Assembly: GCA_934590165.1 (NCBI GenBank)
Contig: CAKTOO010000003.1
Location: 1-64,000 of the forward strand
Reading direction: 5' to 3'
DNA: 64,000 nt
Origin: an uncultured Dysosmobacter sp.
GTDB lineage: Bacteria; Bacillota; Clostridia; Oscillospirales; Oscillospiraceae
Shown here: positions 41,009 through 49,775 of the stretch, one piece after another
Numbering within the stretch: the stretch's first letter is position 1
Layout: every line of letters starts with the position of its first letter
Program-made: the position numbers and the translations under genes
Notes under the pieces: generated by a model
The model's input: the letters and a program-made list of their open reading frames with translations, nothing else
Told to the model about the DNA's origin: nothing
Databases searched by the model: none

Positions 41009-42396
41009 AGGTCCGTACCTCCTCTGGTGACGCTGTTGATCCATTTCCGGCTCCGCAACCGGACGATGCCCCAGGGCATTTTGCAGAAGTTTTCCGACTG
41101 GATGGCGAAGCACACCACCGCTACCGGGGCGTTCAGCACCAGGGCCGTCAGGAAAGACAGCGACACGGCGATGCCCCACTGGCAGCCGAGGTCGATGACG
41201 GAGGCCATCCGGGCGTCGCCGCCGGCCCGCAGAAGGCCGGTGATGTTGGTGATGTCAAAGGCCTTGGCGGGCATCATCAACGCCAGAATGGCGCACATGA
41301 CGGCGGCAATCTCCTGGGAGAGACCCTCCAGGTGGAACAGGGGAAACACATGGGGGATGAACACCGTGGGCAGCAGCGCCGCCAGACACACCGCCACCGC
41401 CAGACCCACCAGCAGGGATACCTCCAGCAGGCAGCAGCCCAGGGAGTAGATCTCCTCCTTGGAGGCGTCCTCGCCGATGCGCTTGCCCACGATGACGGAG
41501 GTGGCACCGGCCACACCGAAGCAGGCCACGGAGGAGAATTTTTCGATGTTGCCCATAATGGCGTGGGCCGCCAGGATCTCCGCGCTGATGGCCATGTGGC
41601 CCATGATGGCCGTCAGCACGGACACGCCCAGGCCCCACAGGCTCTCGTTGAGGAGCACGGGGGAGGCGTACTTGAAAAAGTCCCGGGCGATGACGGTGCC
41701 GGGCCGCAGCAGGAGCTTTGGCTGCAAGGGTACCCGCCGGTCCCGCAGGGCGTAGACCGCCACGATGGCGAATTCCGCGATGCGGGACAGCAGCGTGGCC
41801 AAAGCGGCGCCGGTGATCCCCAGGGCGGGGGCACCCAGCTTGCCGAAAATGAAGACGTAGTTCAAAAACGTGTTCAGCAGCATGGAGATGGCGAACACCA
41901 CCATGCCCATGAGGGGATTTTCCGTGCTGCGCTGCATACCGATATAGACGGAGCTGGCGGCGTTGAACACGTAGCTGACGCCCACGATGCGCACGTAGGG
42001 GGCGCCCAGCTCCACCAGCAGGGCGTTGTCCGTCACCAGGGACATGACGCCCCGGGGGAACAGCAGCAGCGTCAGCGCCACCAGGGCGGTGATGGACAGG
42101 CCGAAGTACAGGGCAACGCCGGAGCAGCGGTTGATGGCGCCCTGGTCGCCCTTGCCCCAGTACTGGCTCACCAGGACGGACTGGCCGCTGAGCAGGCCGA
42201 AGATGATGACCTGGACCAGGAAAATAGGCGTGTTGGCGGCGGTGACGGCGGAGAGCTCACTGCTGCCCAGAAGGCCCACCATGAAGGTGTCCACAAAGCC
42301 CAGGGAAGTGGTGATGAGATTTTGCAGGATCAGAGGGAACGCCAGCTTGAAAAGGTTTTGGTAAAAGCCGGCGCCCCGCCGCAGATGGCGAAACAT
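41005..42396 (-). CDS. MATE family efflux transporter
   Basis: 463 residues with twelve predicted transmembrane helices in two halves. MATE features are LAFPLILQNLITTSLGFVDT in the first helix and VAGATSVIVGKRIGEDASKE in the second half. These proteins export drugs or metabolites with sodium or protons. GAGAGG precedes ATG 42396. It is the first gene of a pair with the RlmA-like methyltransferase, a combination suggestive of macrolide-type self-protection but not proof. The upstream 195 bp contains a duplicated end of the cysteine desulfurase gene. Confidence 0.92.
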   Translation of the reverse strand: MFRHLRRGAGFYQNLFKLAFPLILQNLITTSLGFVDTFMVGLLGSSELSAVTAANTPIFLVQVIIFGLLSGQSVLVSQYWGKGDQGAINRCSGVALYFGLSITALVALTLLLFPRGVMSLVTDNALLVELGAPYVRIVGVSYVFNAASSVYIGMQRSTENPLMGMVVFAISMLLNTFLNYVFIFGKLGAPALGITGAALATLLSRIAEFAIVAVYALRDRRVPLQPKLLLRPGTVIARDFFKYASPVLLNESLWGLGVSVLTAIMGHMAISAEILAAHAIMGNIEKFSSVACFGVAGATSVIVGKRIGEDASKEEIYSLGCCLLEVSLLVGLAVAVCLAALLPTVFIPHVFPLFHLEGLSQEIAAVMCAILALMMPAKAFDITNITGLLRAGGDARMASVIDLGCQWGIAVSLSFLTALVLNAPVAVVCFAIQSENFCKMPWGIVRLRSRKWINSVTRGGTDL

Positions 42397-42421
42397 AAAT
42401 TACCTCTCGAAAAATGAACTT

Positions 42422-42627
42422 ACAGCATGGGCATCCGGGTGTCGTGATGCTCCCGTAAAATTTCAATCATTTTTGCCGCGGCGTGTACGTGGCAAAAATA
42501 CTTTGACTTAAGCGCCTTGGGCGCGTTCACCAGTGACCGATGTCACTGGTGGTAGGGGAGGTCGAGGGGGAGCTTGCTCCCCCTCGAAAATTCACAGCAT
42601 GGGCATCCGGGTGTCGTGATGCTCCCG
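42422..42627. repeat. 34-bp direct repeat flanking a hairpin-rich segment
   Basis: Bases 42422-42455 and 42594-42627 are identical. The right copy is the end of the cysteine desulfurase gene (REHHDTRMPML); the left copy encodes the same 11 residues in frame with a preceding KMIEIL and its own stop, TAA instead of TGA. The 138 bp between them hold two perfect hairpins, arms CACCAGTGAC and CGAGGGGGAGC. It is either a remnant of a second desulfurase copy or a duplication around a small insertion. Confidence 0.8.
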
Positions 42628-43725
42628 CAGGGCCTGGACGCACCCGTCGATATCCGCCCGGGTGGTCTCCGGGCCGAAGCTCAGGCGGATGACGCCGCCG
42701 GCCACCCGCTTGGGCAGCTTCAGCGCCGCCACCACGTGGCTGGGCTTGCCCTGGTGGCAGGCGGAGCCGGCGGAGATGCAGATGCCCCGACCGCCCAGGT
42801 CGTTGACGATGTTCTGACTGGGCCAGCCTGCCAGAGACACCGCCAGAATGTGAGGGGCCGTGCCGTCGGAGATGCGCTGGCAGTCGGGAATGGCGGCCAG
42901 CTGCTCCGCGGCATAGGCTTTGATGTCCGCCATATGGGCCAGCTTGTCCGTGAGGTTTTCCCTCCGCAGCTCCACGGCCTTGGCAAAGCCCGCGATCTGG
43001 GCCGTGGCCTCCGTGCCGGAGCGCAGGGCGGATTCCTGGCCGCCGCCGGCCAGCAGGGGGCGGGGGTTCCGCACCCGCGGGCCGATGTACAGCGCGCCCA
43101 CGCCTTTGGGGCCGCCGATCTTGTGGCCGGAGATGGTGATGAAGTCGGCGCCCAGCGCCCTGGCGGTGAAGGGCACCTTCAAAAAGCCCTGGACGGCGTC
43201 AGTGTGCAGCAGCGTTTTGGGGTTCTTTGCCGCCAGGCCCCGGGCAATGTCAGCGATGGGGTAGACGTTCCCCAGCTCGTTGTTCACCATCATGACGGAT
43301 ACCAGGGCCGTGTCCGGCCGGACGGCGGCGAGCACCTGCTCCGCCGTAATGTTTCCCTTGCCGTCCGGGACCACGCGGGTCACTTCATAGCCCTGCTGCT
43401 CCATCCACTTGCAGGCTTCCAGAATGGCGCTGTGCTCCACGGCGGTGGTGACGATGTGGCGTCCCAGATGGCGGTTTTGCCAGCAGGCCGCCTGGATGGC
43501 CCAGTTGTCCCCCTCCGTGCCGCAGGAGGTGAAAAACAGGCGCCCGGCGTCGCAGCCCAGGGCGTCCGCCACGGTTTTTCGCCAGGCCTCCACCTGCTTT
43601 TTCATGTCCAGTCCCATGGGGTACTGGGAGCTGGGGTTGCCGAAACGCTCCGTCAAAACGGCGTACATAGCGTCCGCCACCTCCCGGGGCACCGGCGTGG
43701 TGGCGGCGTGGTCCAGATAGATCAT
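42592..43725 (-). CDS. Cysteine desulfurase, NifS/IscS family
   Basis: 377 residues from ATG 43725, eight bases after GAGAGGAG; six further upstream codons are not conserved. It removes sulfur from cysteine for iron-sulfur clusters or tRNA thiolation. The fold type I PLP signatures are DHAATTPVPREV, FTSCGTEGDNWAIQ, the Schiff-base Lys in SGHKIGGPKGVG (~205) and the catalytic Cys in SAGSACHQGKPS (~322). It is divergent from mtaB, itself a sulfur-insertion enzyme for tRNA, so a role in tRNA thiolation is plausible. Confidence 0.94.
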   Translation of the reverse strand: MIYLDHAATTPVPREVADAMYAVLTERFGNPSSQYPMGLDMKKQVEAWRKTVADALGCDAGRLFFTSCGTEGDNWAIQAACWQNRHLGRHIVTTAVEHSAILEACKWMEQQGYEVTRVVPDGKGNITAEQVLAAVRPDTALVSVMMVNNELGNVYPIADIARGLAAKNPKTLLHTDAVQGFLKVPFTARALGADFITISGHKIGGPKGVGALYIGPRVRNPRPLLAGGGQESALRSGTEATAQIAGFAKAVELRRENLTDKLAHMADIKAYAAEQLAAIPDCQRISDGTAPHILAVSLAGWPSQNIVNDLGGRGICISAGSACHQGKPSHVVAALKLPKRVAGGVIRLSFGPETTRADIDGCVQALREHHDTRMPML

Positions 43726-43749
43726 CGGAGAAACTCCTCTCATTAGGTC

Positions 43750-43778
43750 TTGCTCATTGGAAAAATAAAAAGTATAAT
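43750..43778 (+). promoter_or_regulatory. Promoter of the mtaB operon
   Basis: TTGCTC at 43750-43755, 17-bp spacer, perfect TATAAT at 43773-43778, 50 nt before mtaB. Confidence 0.7.
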
Positions 43779-43828
43779 GATAGCCAACCTATTATATAGA
43801 GATTTCAAGGAAAGTGCAAGGAGATTCC

Positions 43829-45115
43829 ATGAGAGTTGCCATTTACACCCTCGGGTGCAAAATGAATCAATACGAGACCCAGGCCATGGAGCAGCTGCTG
43901 CGGCAGAAGGGCCACCAGGTGGTGGACTTTTCCCGGGAGGCGGACGCCTACGTGGTGAACACCTGCTCCGTCACCGCCGTCAGCGACCAGAAGTCCCGGA
44001 AGGTCCTCCACCGGGTCCGCCGGGAGCGGCCCGGCGCCGTGCTGGCGGTGTGCGGCTGCTATCCCCAGACCCATGTGGAGGATGTGCGGAAGCTGGATGT
44101 GGACCTCATCGCCGGCACCGGCGACCGGGCGGGCTTTGTGGACCTTTTGGAGCAGGCGGTGGAGGAGCGGCGGCCCCTGGAACTGGTGGACCGCTCCTTT
44201 GACCGGCGGAGCTTTGAGGTACTGCCCGCCGGCGGCATGGAAAACCGTACCCGTGCCATGCTAAAGGTGGAGGACGGCTGCGTGAACTTCTGCTCCTACT
44301 GCATTATTCCCTACGCCCGGGGCCCCGTGCGTTCGGCGCCGCTGGAGACGGTGGCGGCTCAGGCGGCCCAGCTGAAGGCGGAGGGCTACCGGGAGATCGT
44401 CATCACCGGCATCGAGATCTCCTCCTGGGGCCGGGATCTGAAAAACGGCCAGGGCCTCATCGATCTGATGGAGGCCATCTCCGCAGCGGCTCCCGGCGTC
44501 CGCATCCGCCTTGGCAGTTTGGAGCCCCGCACTGTGACGGAGGAATTCTGCCGCCGGGCAGCGGCGCTGCCGGACCTTTGCCCCCAGTTCCACCTGTCCA
44601 TGCAGAGCGGCTGTGACGCCACCTTAAAGCGCATGAACCGCAAGTACGACACGGCACGCTACCTGGAGTCCGTGGAGCTGCTGAACCGCTTTTTTGACCG
44701 GCCAGCCGTCACCACGGACATGATCGTGGGCTTTCCGGAGGAGACGGAGGAAGAATTTGCGAAGACCCTGGACTTCATCCGCCGCTGCGGCTTCGCCCAG
44801 ATGCACATCTTCCCCTACTCCATCCGTCCCGGAACCCCGGCGGCGGACATGGAGCAGGTGCCCAAGGCCGTGAAGGAGGACCGGGCCCGCCGGGCCGCCG
44901 CTGTGGCGGCGGACATGCACTGGGCGTATCTGGACGGCTGCGTGGGGAAGACGTACCCCGTGCTGTTCGAACAGCCCCGGGACGGAAAGTTCTTCGGTCA
45001 CGCCCCCAACTACATGGAGGTGCTGGCGGAGGGAGAGGACCTGCACAACCAGGTAAAGCCGGTCCGTATCACCGGCACCGATGGCCAGGTACTGTTTGGA
45101 GAGTTGGAGGCGTGA
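43829..45115 (+). CDS. mtaB: tRNA t6A37 methylthiotransferase MtaB
   Basis: 428 residues from ATG 43829, six bases after AAGGAG. This radical-SAM enzyme converts t6A37 to ms2t6A37 in tRNAs. The N-terminal UPF0004 domain starts VAIYTLGCKMNQYET and carries cysteines near 11, 46 and 80 for the auxiliary cluster. The radical-SAM triad is CVNFCSYC (residues ~151-158), and a TRAM domain closes the protein. It heads an operon with yfbR-like and FCD-domain genes, five bases from the next start. Confidence 0.94.
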   Translation: MRVAIYTLGCKMNQYETQAMEQLLRQKGHQVVDFSREADAYVVNTCSVTAVSDQKSRKVLHRVRRERPGAVLAVCGCYPQTHVEDVRKLDVDLIAGTGDRAGFVDLLEQAVEERRPLELVDRSFDRRSFEVLPAGGMENRTRAMLKVEDGCVNFCSYCIIPYARGPVRSAPLETVAAQAAQLKAEGYREIVITGIEISSWGRDLKNGQGLIDLMEAISAAAPGVRIRLGSLEPRTVTEEFCRRAAALPDLCPQFHLSMQSGCDATLKRMNRKYDTARYLESVELLNRFFDRPAVTTDMIVGFPEETEEEFAKTLDFIRRCGFAQMHIFPYSIRPGTPAADMEQVPKAVKEDRARRAAAVAADMHWAYLDGCVGKTYPVLFEQPRDGKFFGHAPNYMEVLAEGEDLHNQVKPVRITGTDGQVLFGELEA

Positions 45116-45119
45116 GCGT

Positions 45120-45695
45120 ATGAAAAGCCACTTTTTTGCCTATATCTCCCGGATGCGCTTCATCCAGCGGTGGGCCCTCATGCGCAACACCGCTCCGGAG
45201 AACGTCCAGGAGCACAGCCACCAGGTGGCCGTGCTGGCCCACGCCCTGGCCGTCATCCGCAATGAGAAGTTCGGCGGCCGCACTGACCCGGGGGCCGTGG
45301 CCGTGGCGGCGCTGTACCACGACGCCAGCGAGATCCTTACCGGAGACATGCCTACCCCCATTAAATACGACAACCCCGCCATCCGTCGGGCCTACAAGGA
45401 TGTGGAGGCTGTGGCGGAGAACCGCCTGTTGCACATGCTGCCGCCGGAGCTGCAAGGGGTCTACGCCCCTATTCTCACCCCGGCGGACCCGGAGACGGAG
45501 CGGCTGGTGAAGGCGGCGGACAAGCTCTCCGCCTACATCAAGTGCGTGGAGGAGCTGAAGGCCGGCAATCTGGAGTTCCGGGAGGCCGCCGCCCAGACCC
45601 GGGCGGCGCTGGAGGGCTATGGCCTGCCGGAGGTGGCGTATTTCCTGGACACGTTCATGGACAGCTTTTCCCTGAGCCTGGATGAGCTGAAGTAG
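45120..45695 (+). CDS. YfbR-like HD-domain 5'-deoxynucleotidase
   Basis: 191 residues from ATG 45120, four bases after the mtaB stop region. The HD metal-binding set is visible: Arg/His of QEHSHQVAVLAHALA, HD in ALYHDASEILTGDMPTPIKY and the late Asp in KAADKLSAYIKCVEEL. The LTGDMPTPIKY string is characteristic of YfbR, which dephosphorylates deoxyribonucleoside monophosphates with a divalent metal. It is probably translationally coupled to mtaB and lies 15 nt before the FCD gene. Confidence 0.9.
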   Translation: MKSHFFAYISRMRFIQRWALMRNTAPENVQEHSHQVAVLAHALAVIRNEKFGGRTDPGAVAVAALYHDASEILTGDMPTPIKYDNPAIRRAYKDVEAVAENRLLHMLPPELQGVYAPILTPADPETERLVKAADKLSAYIKCVEELKAGNLEFREAAAQTRAALEGYGLPEVAYFLDTFMDSFSLSLDELK

Positions 45696-45710
45696 CGCGA
45701 GGAGAGACAT

Positions 45711-46139
45711 ATGGAGCAATATTTTGAAAAACTGCTGGAGACCCGGGCGGCCCTGGAGTGCGCCCTGGTATACTTGGCCGCCCAGAAGGCCGGCCCCGCC
45801 GACGGCGACAAGCTGCGCCAACCCCTCAGCTACGCCATCGCCCGGGACATCGACTATCAGCTGGAGCGGGATTTCGACTTCCACCTGGCCATCGCGGACA
45901 TCGCCGACAACGACTATCTCCGCCGCAGCCTCCAGAGCCTCATGGTGCAGATCACGGAGTATCTCAGCCGGAACCGTGCCCTGCTGCCGGAGGTGGACGA
46001 CCAGTCCGCCTCCCAGCACTGGAACATCATGGTGGCCATCCTGGCCAACGATCCGGACCGGGCGGAGCAGGCCATGCGGTCCCACATGCAGTATGTGACC
46101 CGGCTGTACTCCCGGGAGCTGGACCGGGGACACCTGTAA
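45711..46139 (+). CDS. FCD domain protein without DNA-binding domain
   Basis: 142 residues. The chain equals the C-terminal ligand-binding domain of a GntR/FadR regulator: LETRAALECALVYLAAQKAG, the metal-site pattern DFDFHLAIADIADNDYL, and the last helices HWNIMVAILANDPDRAEQAM and RSHMQYVTRLYSR. The winged helix that normally precedes it is absent, and nothing resembling one is encoded upstream, where the YfbR-like gene ends 15 nt before. GAGGAGAG lies before ATG 45711, so it looks like a deliberate short gene, not a broken one. It may sense a small organic acid and act through a partner. Confidence 0.8.
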   Translation: MEQYFEKLLETRAALECALVYLAAQKAGPADGDKLRQPLSYAIARDIDYQLERDFDFHLAIADIADNDYLRRSLQSLMVQITEYLSRNRALLPEVDDQSASQHWNIMVAILANDPDRAEQAMRSHMQYVTRLYSRELDRGHL

Positions 46140-46152
46140 AAAACATAAAAGG

Positions 46153-46184
46153 CCCCCGCGCCCACAGGGCGCGGGGGAGTTTTT
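46153..46184. terminator. Terminator after the mtaB operon
   Basis: A perfect 11-bp GC stem (46153-46163 with 46167-46177, loop ACA), then AG and TTTTT. An A-run on the left allows use by brnQ as well. Confidence 0.85.
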
Positions 46185-46187
46185 ATA

Positions 46188-47537
46188 TCAGGCGCGCTTT
46201 TTGGCGGTAAAGTGCCACACAAGGCCCACCGCCAATCCCAGGCAGGCGGGTACCACCCAGCCCATACCGATGGAGAAGAAGGGCAGGGCCCGGCCCGCGG
46301 GCGCCAGCAGGGCGTCGGCGTGGAGGAAGGCCTTGGCCCCCTCCGGCAGGCTGTTCAAAAAGTCCAGAGCGGCGGCCAGGATCGTGGGCACCGTCACCGC
46401 GATGAACACCCGCCGGTCATAGCCGAACCATCCTCCCGCCAGGCTCAGCAGGATGAGCGTGATGGTCAGGGGGTACAGGAACATCAAGACCGGCAGGGAC
46501 AGCTGGATGATGCGGCTGAGGCCGAAGTTGGCCACGCCGAAGGAAAACAGGCAGAACACGACGGTGTAGGCCTTGTAGCTGAGGGATTTGGGGAACAGCT
46601 CCACAAAGGTGGAGGCGCAGGAGGTAATGAGGCCGATGGCGGTCTTCAGGCAGGCGAAGGTGACAGTGACACCCAGCAGCACGCCGCCGAAGGTGCCGAA
46701 ATAGTGGGTGCCGATGCGGTACAGGCCCTCGCCGCCGTCGGCGCAGATGCCGTACACCGCCCGGGACTGGGCGCCCACCACCGCCAGCATACAGTAAATG
46801 CCCGCCATCAGCAGGCAGCTGAACACGCCGGACTTGATGGTGCTGGCGGAGATGGCCTTGGGAGAGCGGACGCCCAGCTCCCGGATGGCGTTGATGAGCA
46901 CGATGCCGAAAGCCAGAGAGGCCAGAGCGTCCAGGGTGTTGTAGCCGTCCAGAAAGCCCTGGAAAAAGCTCATGCCGGCGTAAGTCCCCACCGGCTCCGA
47001 GGCGTCGGCGGCGCCCATGGGCCGAAGCAGGGCCGTGACGGTGAGGATGCCCAGAAACAGCAAAAACAGGGGATTGAGAATTTTGCCCACCCAGGTGAGA
47101 ATGCCGGAGGGCCGCAGGGAGAAGTACAGCACCACCAGGAAAAAGAGGGCCGAGAACACGCACAGGGCCAGCTTGGCGTGCTCCTGGGGCAGCAGGGGCA
47201 GCAGCCCCACGCTGAAGGACACGGTGGCGGTGCGGGGAATGGCAAACAGGGGGCCGATGGTGAGGTACAGCAGGCAGGTGAAAAAGTAGCTGTATTTTTT
47301 GCCCACTAGGCACCCCAGCTCAAACATGCCGTCGCTGCGGGAGATGCCCATGGCGGCAATGCCCAGCAGGGGCAGTCCCACGCCGGTGAGGCAGAAGCCA
47401 GCCACTGCCGGCCAGACGGCGGCGCCGGCCTGCTGGCCCATGTGGACGGGGAAGATCAGGTTGCCGGCCCCGAAAAACAGGCCGAACAGCATGGAGGACA
47501 GGAACACATATTCCTTGGCGGTGAGTTTTCGATCCAT
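46188..47537 (-). CDS. brnQ: Branched-chain amino acid transport protein BrnQ
   Basis: 449 residues with about twelve transmembrane helices. BrnQ imports leucine, isoleucine and valine with sodium. The motifs SSMLFGLFFGAGNLIFPVHM at the N-terminus, AIPRTATVSF, SFFQGFLDGYNTLDALASLA and GLSRIIQLSLPVLMFLYPLT are typical. It follows recG on the same strand after 21 nt, so it is probably co-transcribed. Together with AzlCD in this window the cell has both an importer and an exporter for branched-chain amino acids. Confidence 0.94.
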   Translation of the reverse strand: MDRKLTAKEYVFLSSMLFGLFFGAGNLIFPVHMGQQAGAAVWPAVAGFCLTGVGLPLLGIAAMGISRSDGMFELGCLVGKKYSYFFTCLLYLTIGPLFAIPRTATVSFSVGLLPLLPQEHAKLALCVFSALFFLVVLYFSLRPSGILTWVGKILNPLFLLFLGILTVTALLRPMGAADASEPVGTYAGMSFFQGFLDGYNTLDALASLAFGIVLINAIRELGVRSPKAISASTIKSGVFSCLLMAGIYCMLAVVGAQSRAVYGICADGGEGLYRIGTHYFGTFGGVLLGVTVTFACLKTAIGLITSCASTFVELFPKSLSYKAYTVVFCLFSFGVANFGLSRIIQLSLPVLMFLYPLTITLILLSLAGGWFGYDRRVFIAVTVPTILAAALDFLNSLPEGAKAFLHADALLAPAGRALPFFSIGMGWVVPACLGLAVGLVWHFTAKKRA

Positions 47538-47558
47538 GAAGCGTTACCTCGTTTCCTT

Positions 47559-49607
47559 TCAGTTCAAAGTGTCTGCGTTCTGGGTGAACAGCTCCGCCAC
47601 CCGCTCCGCCGTGGCAGGACAGGAGGCAAGCTCCGGGTCCCGGACCAGCAGGGCTTCCGCCGCTGCCTGGGCCTCCTGGAGCAGCCGGGTGTCGCAGCCG
47701 ATGTCCGCCACCCGCAGGCCCGGCAGGCCATGCTGCCGCTGGCCGAAAAAGTCGCCGGGACCTCGGAGCCGCAGGTCCTCCTCGGCGATCTTGAAGCCGT
47801 CGCAGGTCTTGGTCATGACCTTCAGCCGCTGGCGGGTCTCGTCGTTTTGGTTGTCGGAGATGAGAATGCAGTAGGACTGGTGGGCGCCCCGGCCCACCCG
47901 GCCCCGCAGCTGATGGAGCTGGCTCAGACCGAATCGCTCCGCGTTTTCAATGACCATAACGGCGGCGTTGGGCACGTCTACGCCCACCTCGATGACGGTG
48001 GTGGACACCAGAATGTCCGCCTCCCCGGCGGCGAAGGAGGCCATGACGGCGTCCTTCTCCTTAGGCTTCATTTTGCCGTGGACGAAGGACACCCGCAGGT
48101 CCGGAAACACCTCCGCCTGGAGCTTTTTGGCGTAGGCGGTGACGGCCTTCCGTTCGTCGGGCAGCTCATCGTTTTCCTCCACCATTGGGCAGACGATGTA
48201 GGCCTGCCGCCCCTCCGCCGCCAGCTTACGGATAAACTGGTACACCCGGGGGTGGTAGCTGCCGGGGACGGCGTAAGTCTCGATGGGCTTGCGGCCGGGG
48301 GGCAGCTGGTCGATGACGGACACATCCAGGTCCCCGTACAAAATGAGGGCCAGGGTCCTGGGAATGGGGGTGGCGGACATGACCAGGGTGTGGGGGTGGC
48401 AGCCCTTGGCTGCCAGGGCCGCCCGCTGGGCCACGCCGAAGCGGTGCTGTTCGTCGGTGACCACAAGACCCAGGTCCCGGAAATCCACTCCCGCCGACAA
48501 AAGGGCGTGGGTGCCGATGACGAAGTCCGCCTCTCCCGCCGCCAGGCGGGCGGCAATGGCCCGCTTTTCCCGGGCGGGGGTGGAACCGGTCAGCAGGGCG
48601 CACCGGATGCCCAGGGACTCCATCAGCACGGACAGTCCCTGGTAATGCTGCTGGGCCAGAATCTCCGTGGGAGCCATCAGCGCCGTCTGGCGGCCGTTTT
48701 TCACCATAAAGTACACGCAGGCGGCGGCCACCATGGTCTTGCCGGAGCCCACATCCCCCTGACACAGGCGGTTCATGGGGATGCCCCGCTTCATATCGGC
48801 CAGGGCCTCGTCCACGCAGCGGTGCTGGGCATCCGTCAGGGTGAAGGGGAGAGCACTGTAAAATCCGGCCATGTCCACGGCGCGGCAGGGCTCCACCCGG
48901 ACCACCTCCCGCCGCCGGCGCAGCCGCTTCAACCCGATGGTGAACAAAAACAGCTCCTCAAAGGCCAGCCGCCGCCGGGCCAGGTCCAAGGCCTCGGCAC
49001 TTTCCGGAAAGTGAATGTTCTCGTAGGCGTAGCCGATGCGGCACAGGTGGTGCTCCCGCCGGACCTCGTCCGGCAGGGCGTCCGGCAGAATGTCGGCGCA
49101 CTCGTCCAGCCCCTGGCGGATGGACCGGGACAGCACCAGCTGGCTCACCCCCGCCGTCAGGGGATAGATGGGCACGATGCGGCCCGTTACCTCCCGGCGG
49201 CCCTCCGCCTCCACCACCGGGGAGGCCATGGTCTTGCGCAGAAGGTTCCCCTCCGCCTTTCCGTAAAAGAAATAGGTCTCCCCCTGGCGGAGGCTGTTTT
49301 TCAGCCAGGTCTGGTTGAAAAAGGTCACGTCCAGCACGCCGGACTCGTCCACGGCCCGGACTTTGATGAGGTCCATGCCCTTTCGGATGTGGGCAATGGT
49401 GGGCGGCGAGGCGATCATGGCGGCCACGCAGGCGCTCTCGCCGGAAACCAGGTCCGCGATGCGCTTGACCTGGGTGCGGTCCTCGTATTTCCGGGGAAAC
49501 CAGCTGATGAGGTCCCGCAGGGTAAAGATGTCAAGCTTCCCCAGGGCCTTGGCACGCTGCTCGCCGATGCCGCGGATCATCCGCACATCCGTGTTCAACT
49601 CCGCCAT
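47559..49607 (-). CDS. recG: ATP-dependent DNA helicase RecG
   Basis: 682 residues from ATG 49607; the frame stays open 217 codons upstream but those lie in the divergent sigma gene and lack conservation. RecG remodels stalled forks and branched DNA. The N-terminal wedge/OB domain (RMIRGIGEQRAKALGKLDIF, LISWFPRKYEDRT) is followed by helicase motifs: GDVGSGKT (Walker A, ~289), DEQHRFGV (motif II, ~382), MSATPIPRTL, and the late TTVIEVGVDVPNAAVMVIEN and QLRGRVGRG. It has its own promoter at 49651-49679. Confidence 0.95.
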   Translation of the reverse strand: MAELNTDVRMIRGIGEQRAKALGKLDIFTLRDLISWFPRKYEDRTQVKRIADLVSGESACVAAMIASPPTIAHIRKGMDLIKVRAVDESGVLDVTFFNQTWLKNSLRQGETYFFYGKAEGNLLRKTMASPVVEAEGRREVTGRIVPIYPLTAGVSQLVLSRSIRQGLDECADILPDALPDEVRREHHLCRIGYAYENIHFPESAEALDLARRRLAFEELFLFTIGLKRLRRRREVVRVEPCRAVDMAGFYSALPFTLTDAQHRCVDEALADMKRGIPMNRLCQGDVGSGKTMVAAACVYFMVKNGRQTALMAPTEILAQQHYQGLSVLMESLGIRCALLTGSTPAREKRAIAARLAAGEADFVIGTHALLSAGVDFRDLGLVVTDEQHRFGVAQRAALAAKGCHPHTLVMSATPIPRTLALILYGDLDVSVIDQLPPGRKPIETYAVPGSYHPRVYQFIRKLAAEGRQAYIVCPMVEENDELPDERKAVTAYAKKLQAEVFPDLRVSFVHGKMKPKEKDAVMASFAAGEADILVSTTVIEVGVDVPNAAVMVIENAERFGLSQLHQLRGRVGRGAHQSYCILISDNQNDETRQRLKVMTKTCDGFKIAEEDLRLRGPGDFFGQRQHGLPGLRVADIGCDTRLLQEAQAAAEALLVRDPELASCPATAERVAELFTQNADTLN

Positions 49608-49650
49608 ATTCCACCACCTTTCCGCAAGCGTGTGCAAAAATACATGATTT

Positions 49651-49679
49651 ATTATATAATACCTCCGGAGAAAATACAA
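49651..49679 (-). promoter_or_regulatory. Promoter of recG-brnQ
   Basis: On the minus strand: TTGTAT, 17-bp spacer, perfect TATAAT (over 49651-49656), 44 nt before the recG start. Confidence 0.75.
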
Positions 49680-49723
49680 GGAATCCCCCCTATCGCAAAA
49701 ACAGGGAACCGGCGGCAAAAAAA

Positions 49724-49750
49724 TGTGACCTTTGGTGCGCCCCGGTCGTA
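49724..49750 (+). promoter_or_regulatory. ECF-type promoter of the first sigma module
   Basis: TGTGAC at 49724-49729 (in TGTGACCTTT), 17-bp spacer, CGTA at 49747-49750. This follows the ECF pattern TGNAAC-N16-CGTM, unlike the sigma-A promoters elsewhere here, and suits autoregulation. Confidence 0.55.
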
Positions 49751-49775
49751 AAAGCAACAGAGGGAGGTGACAGCC

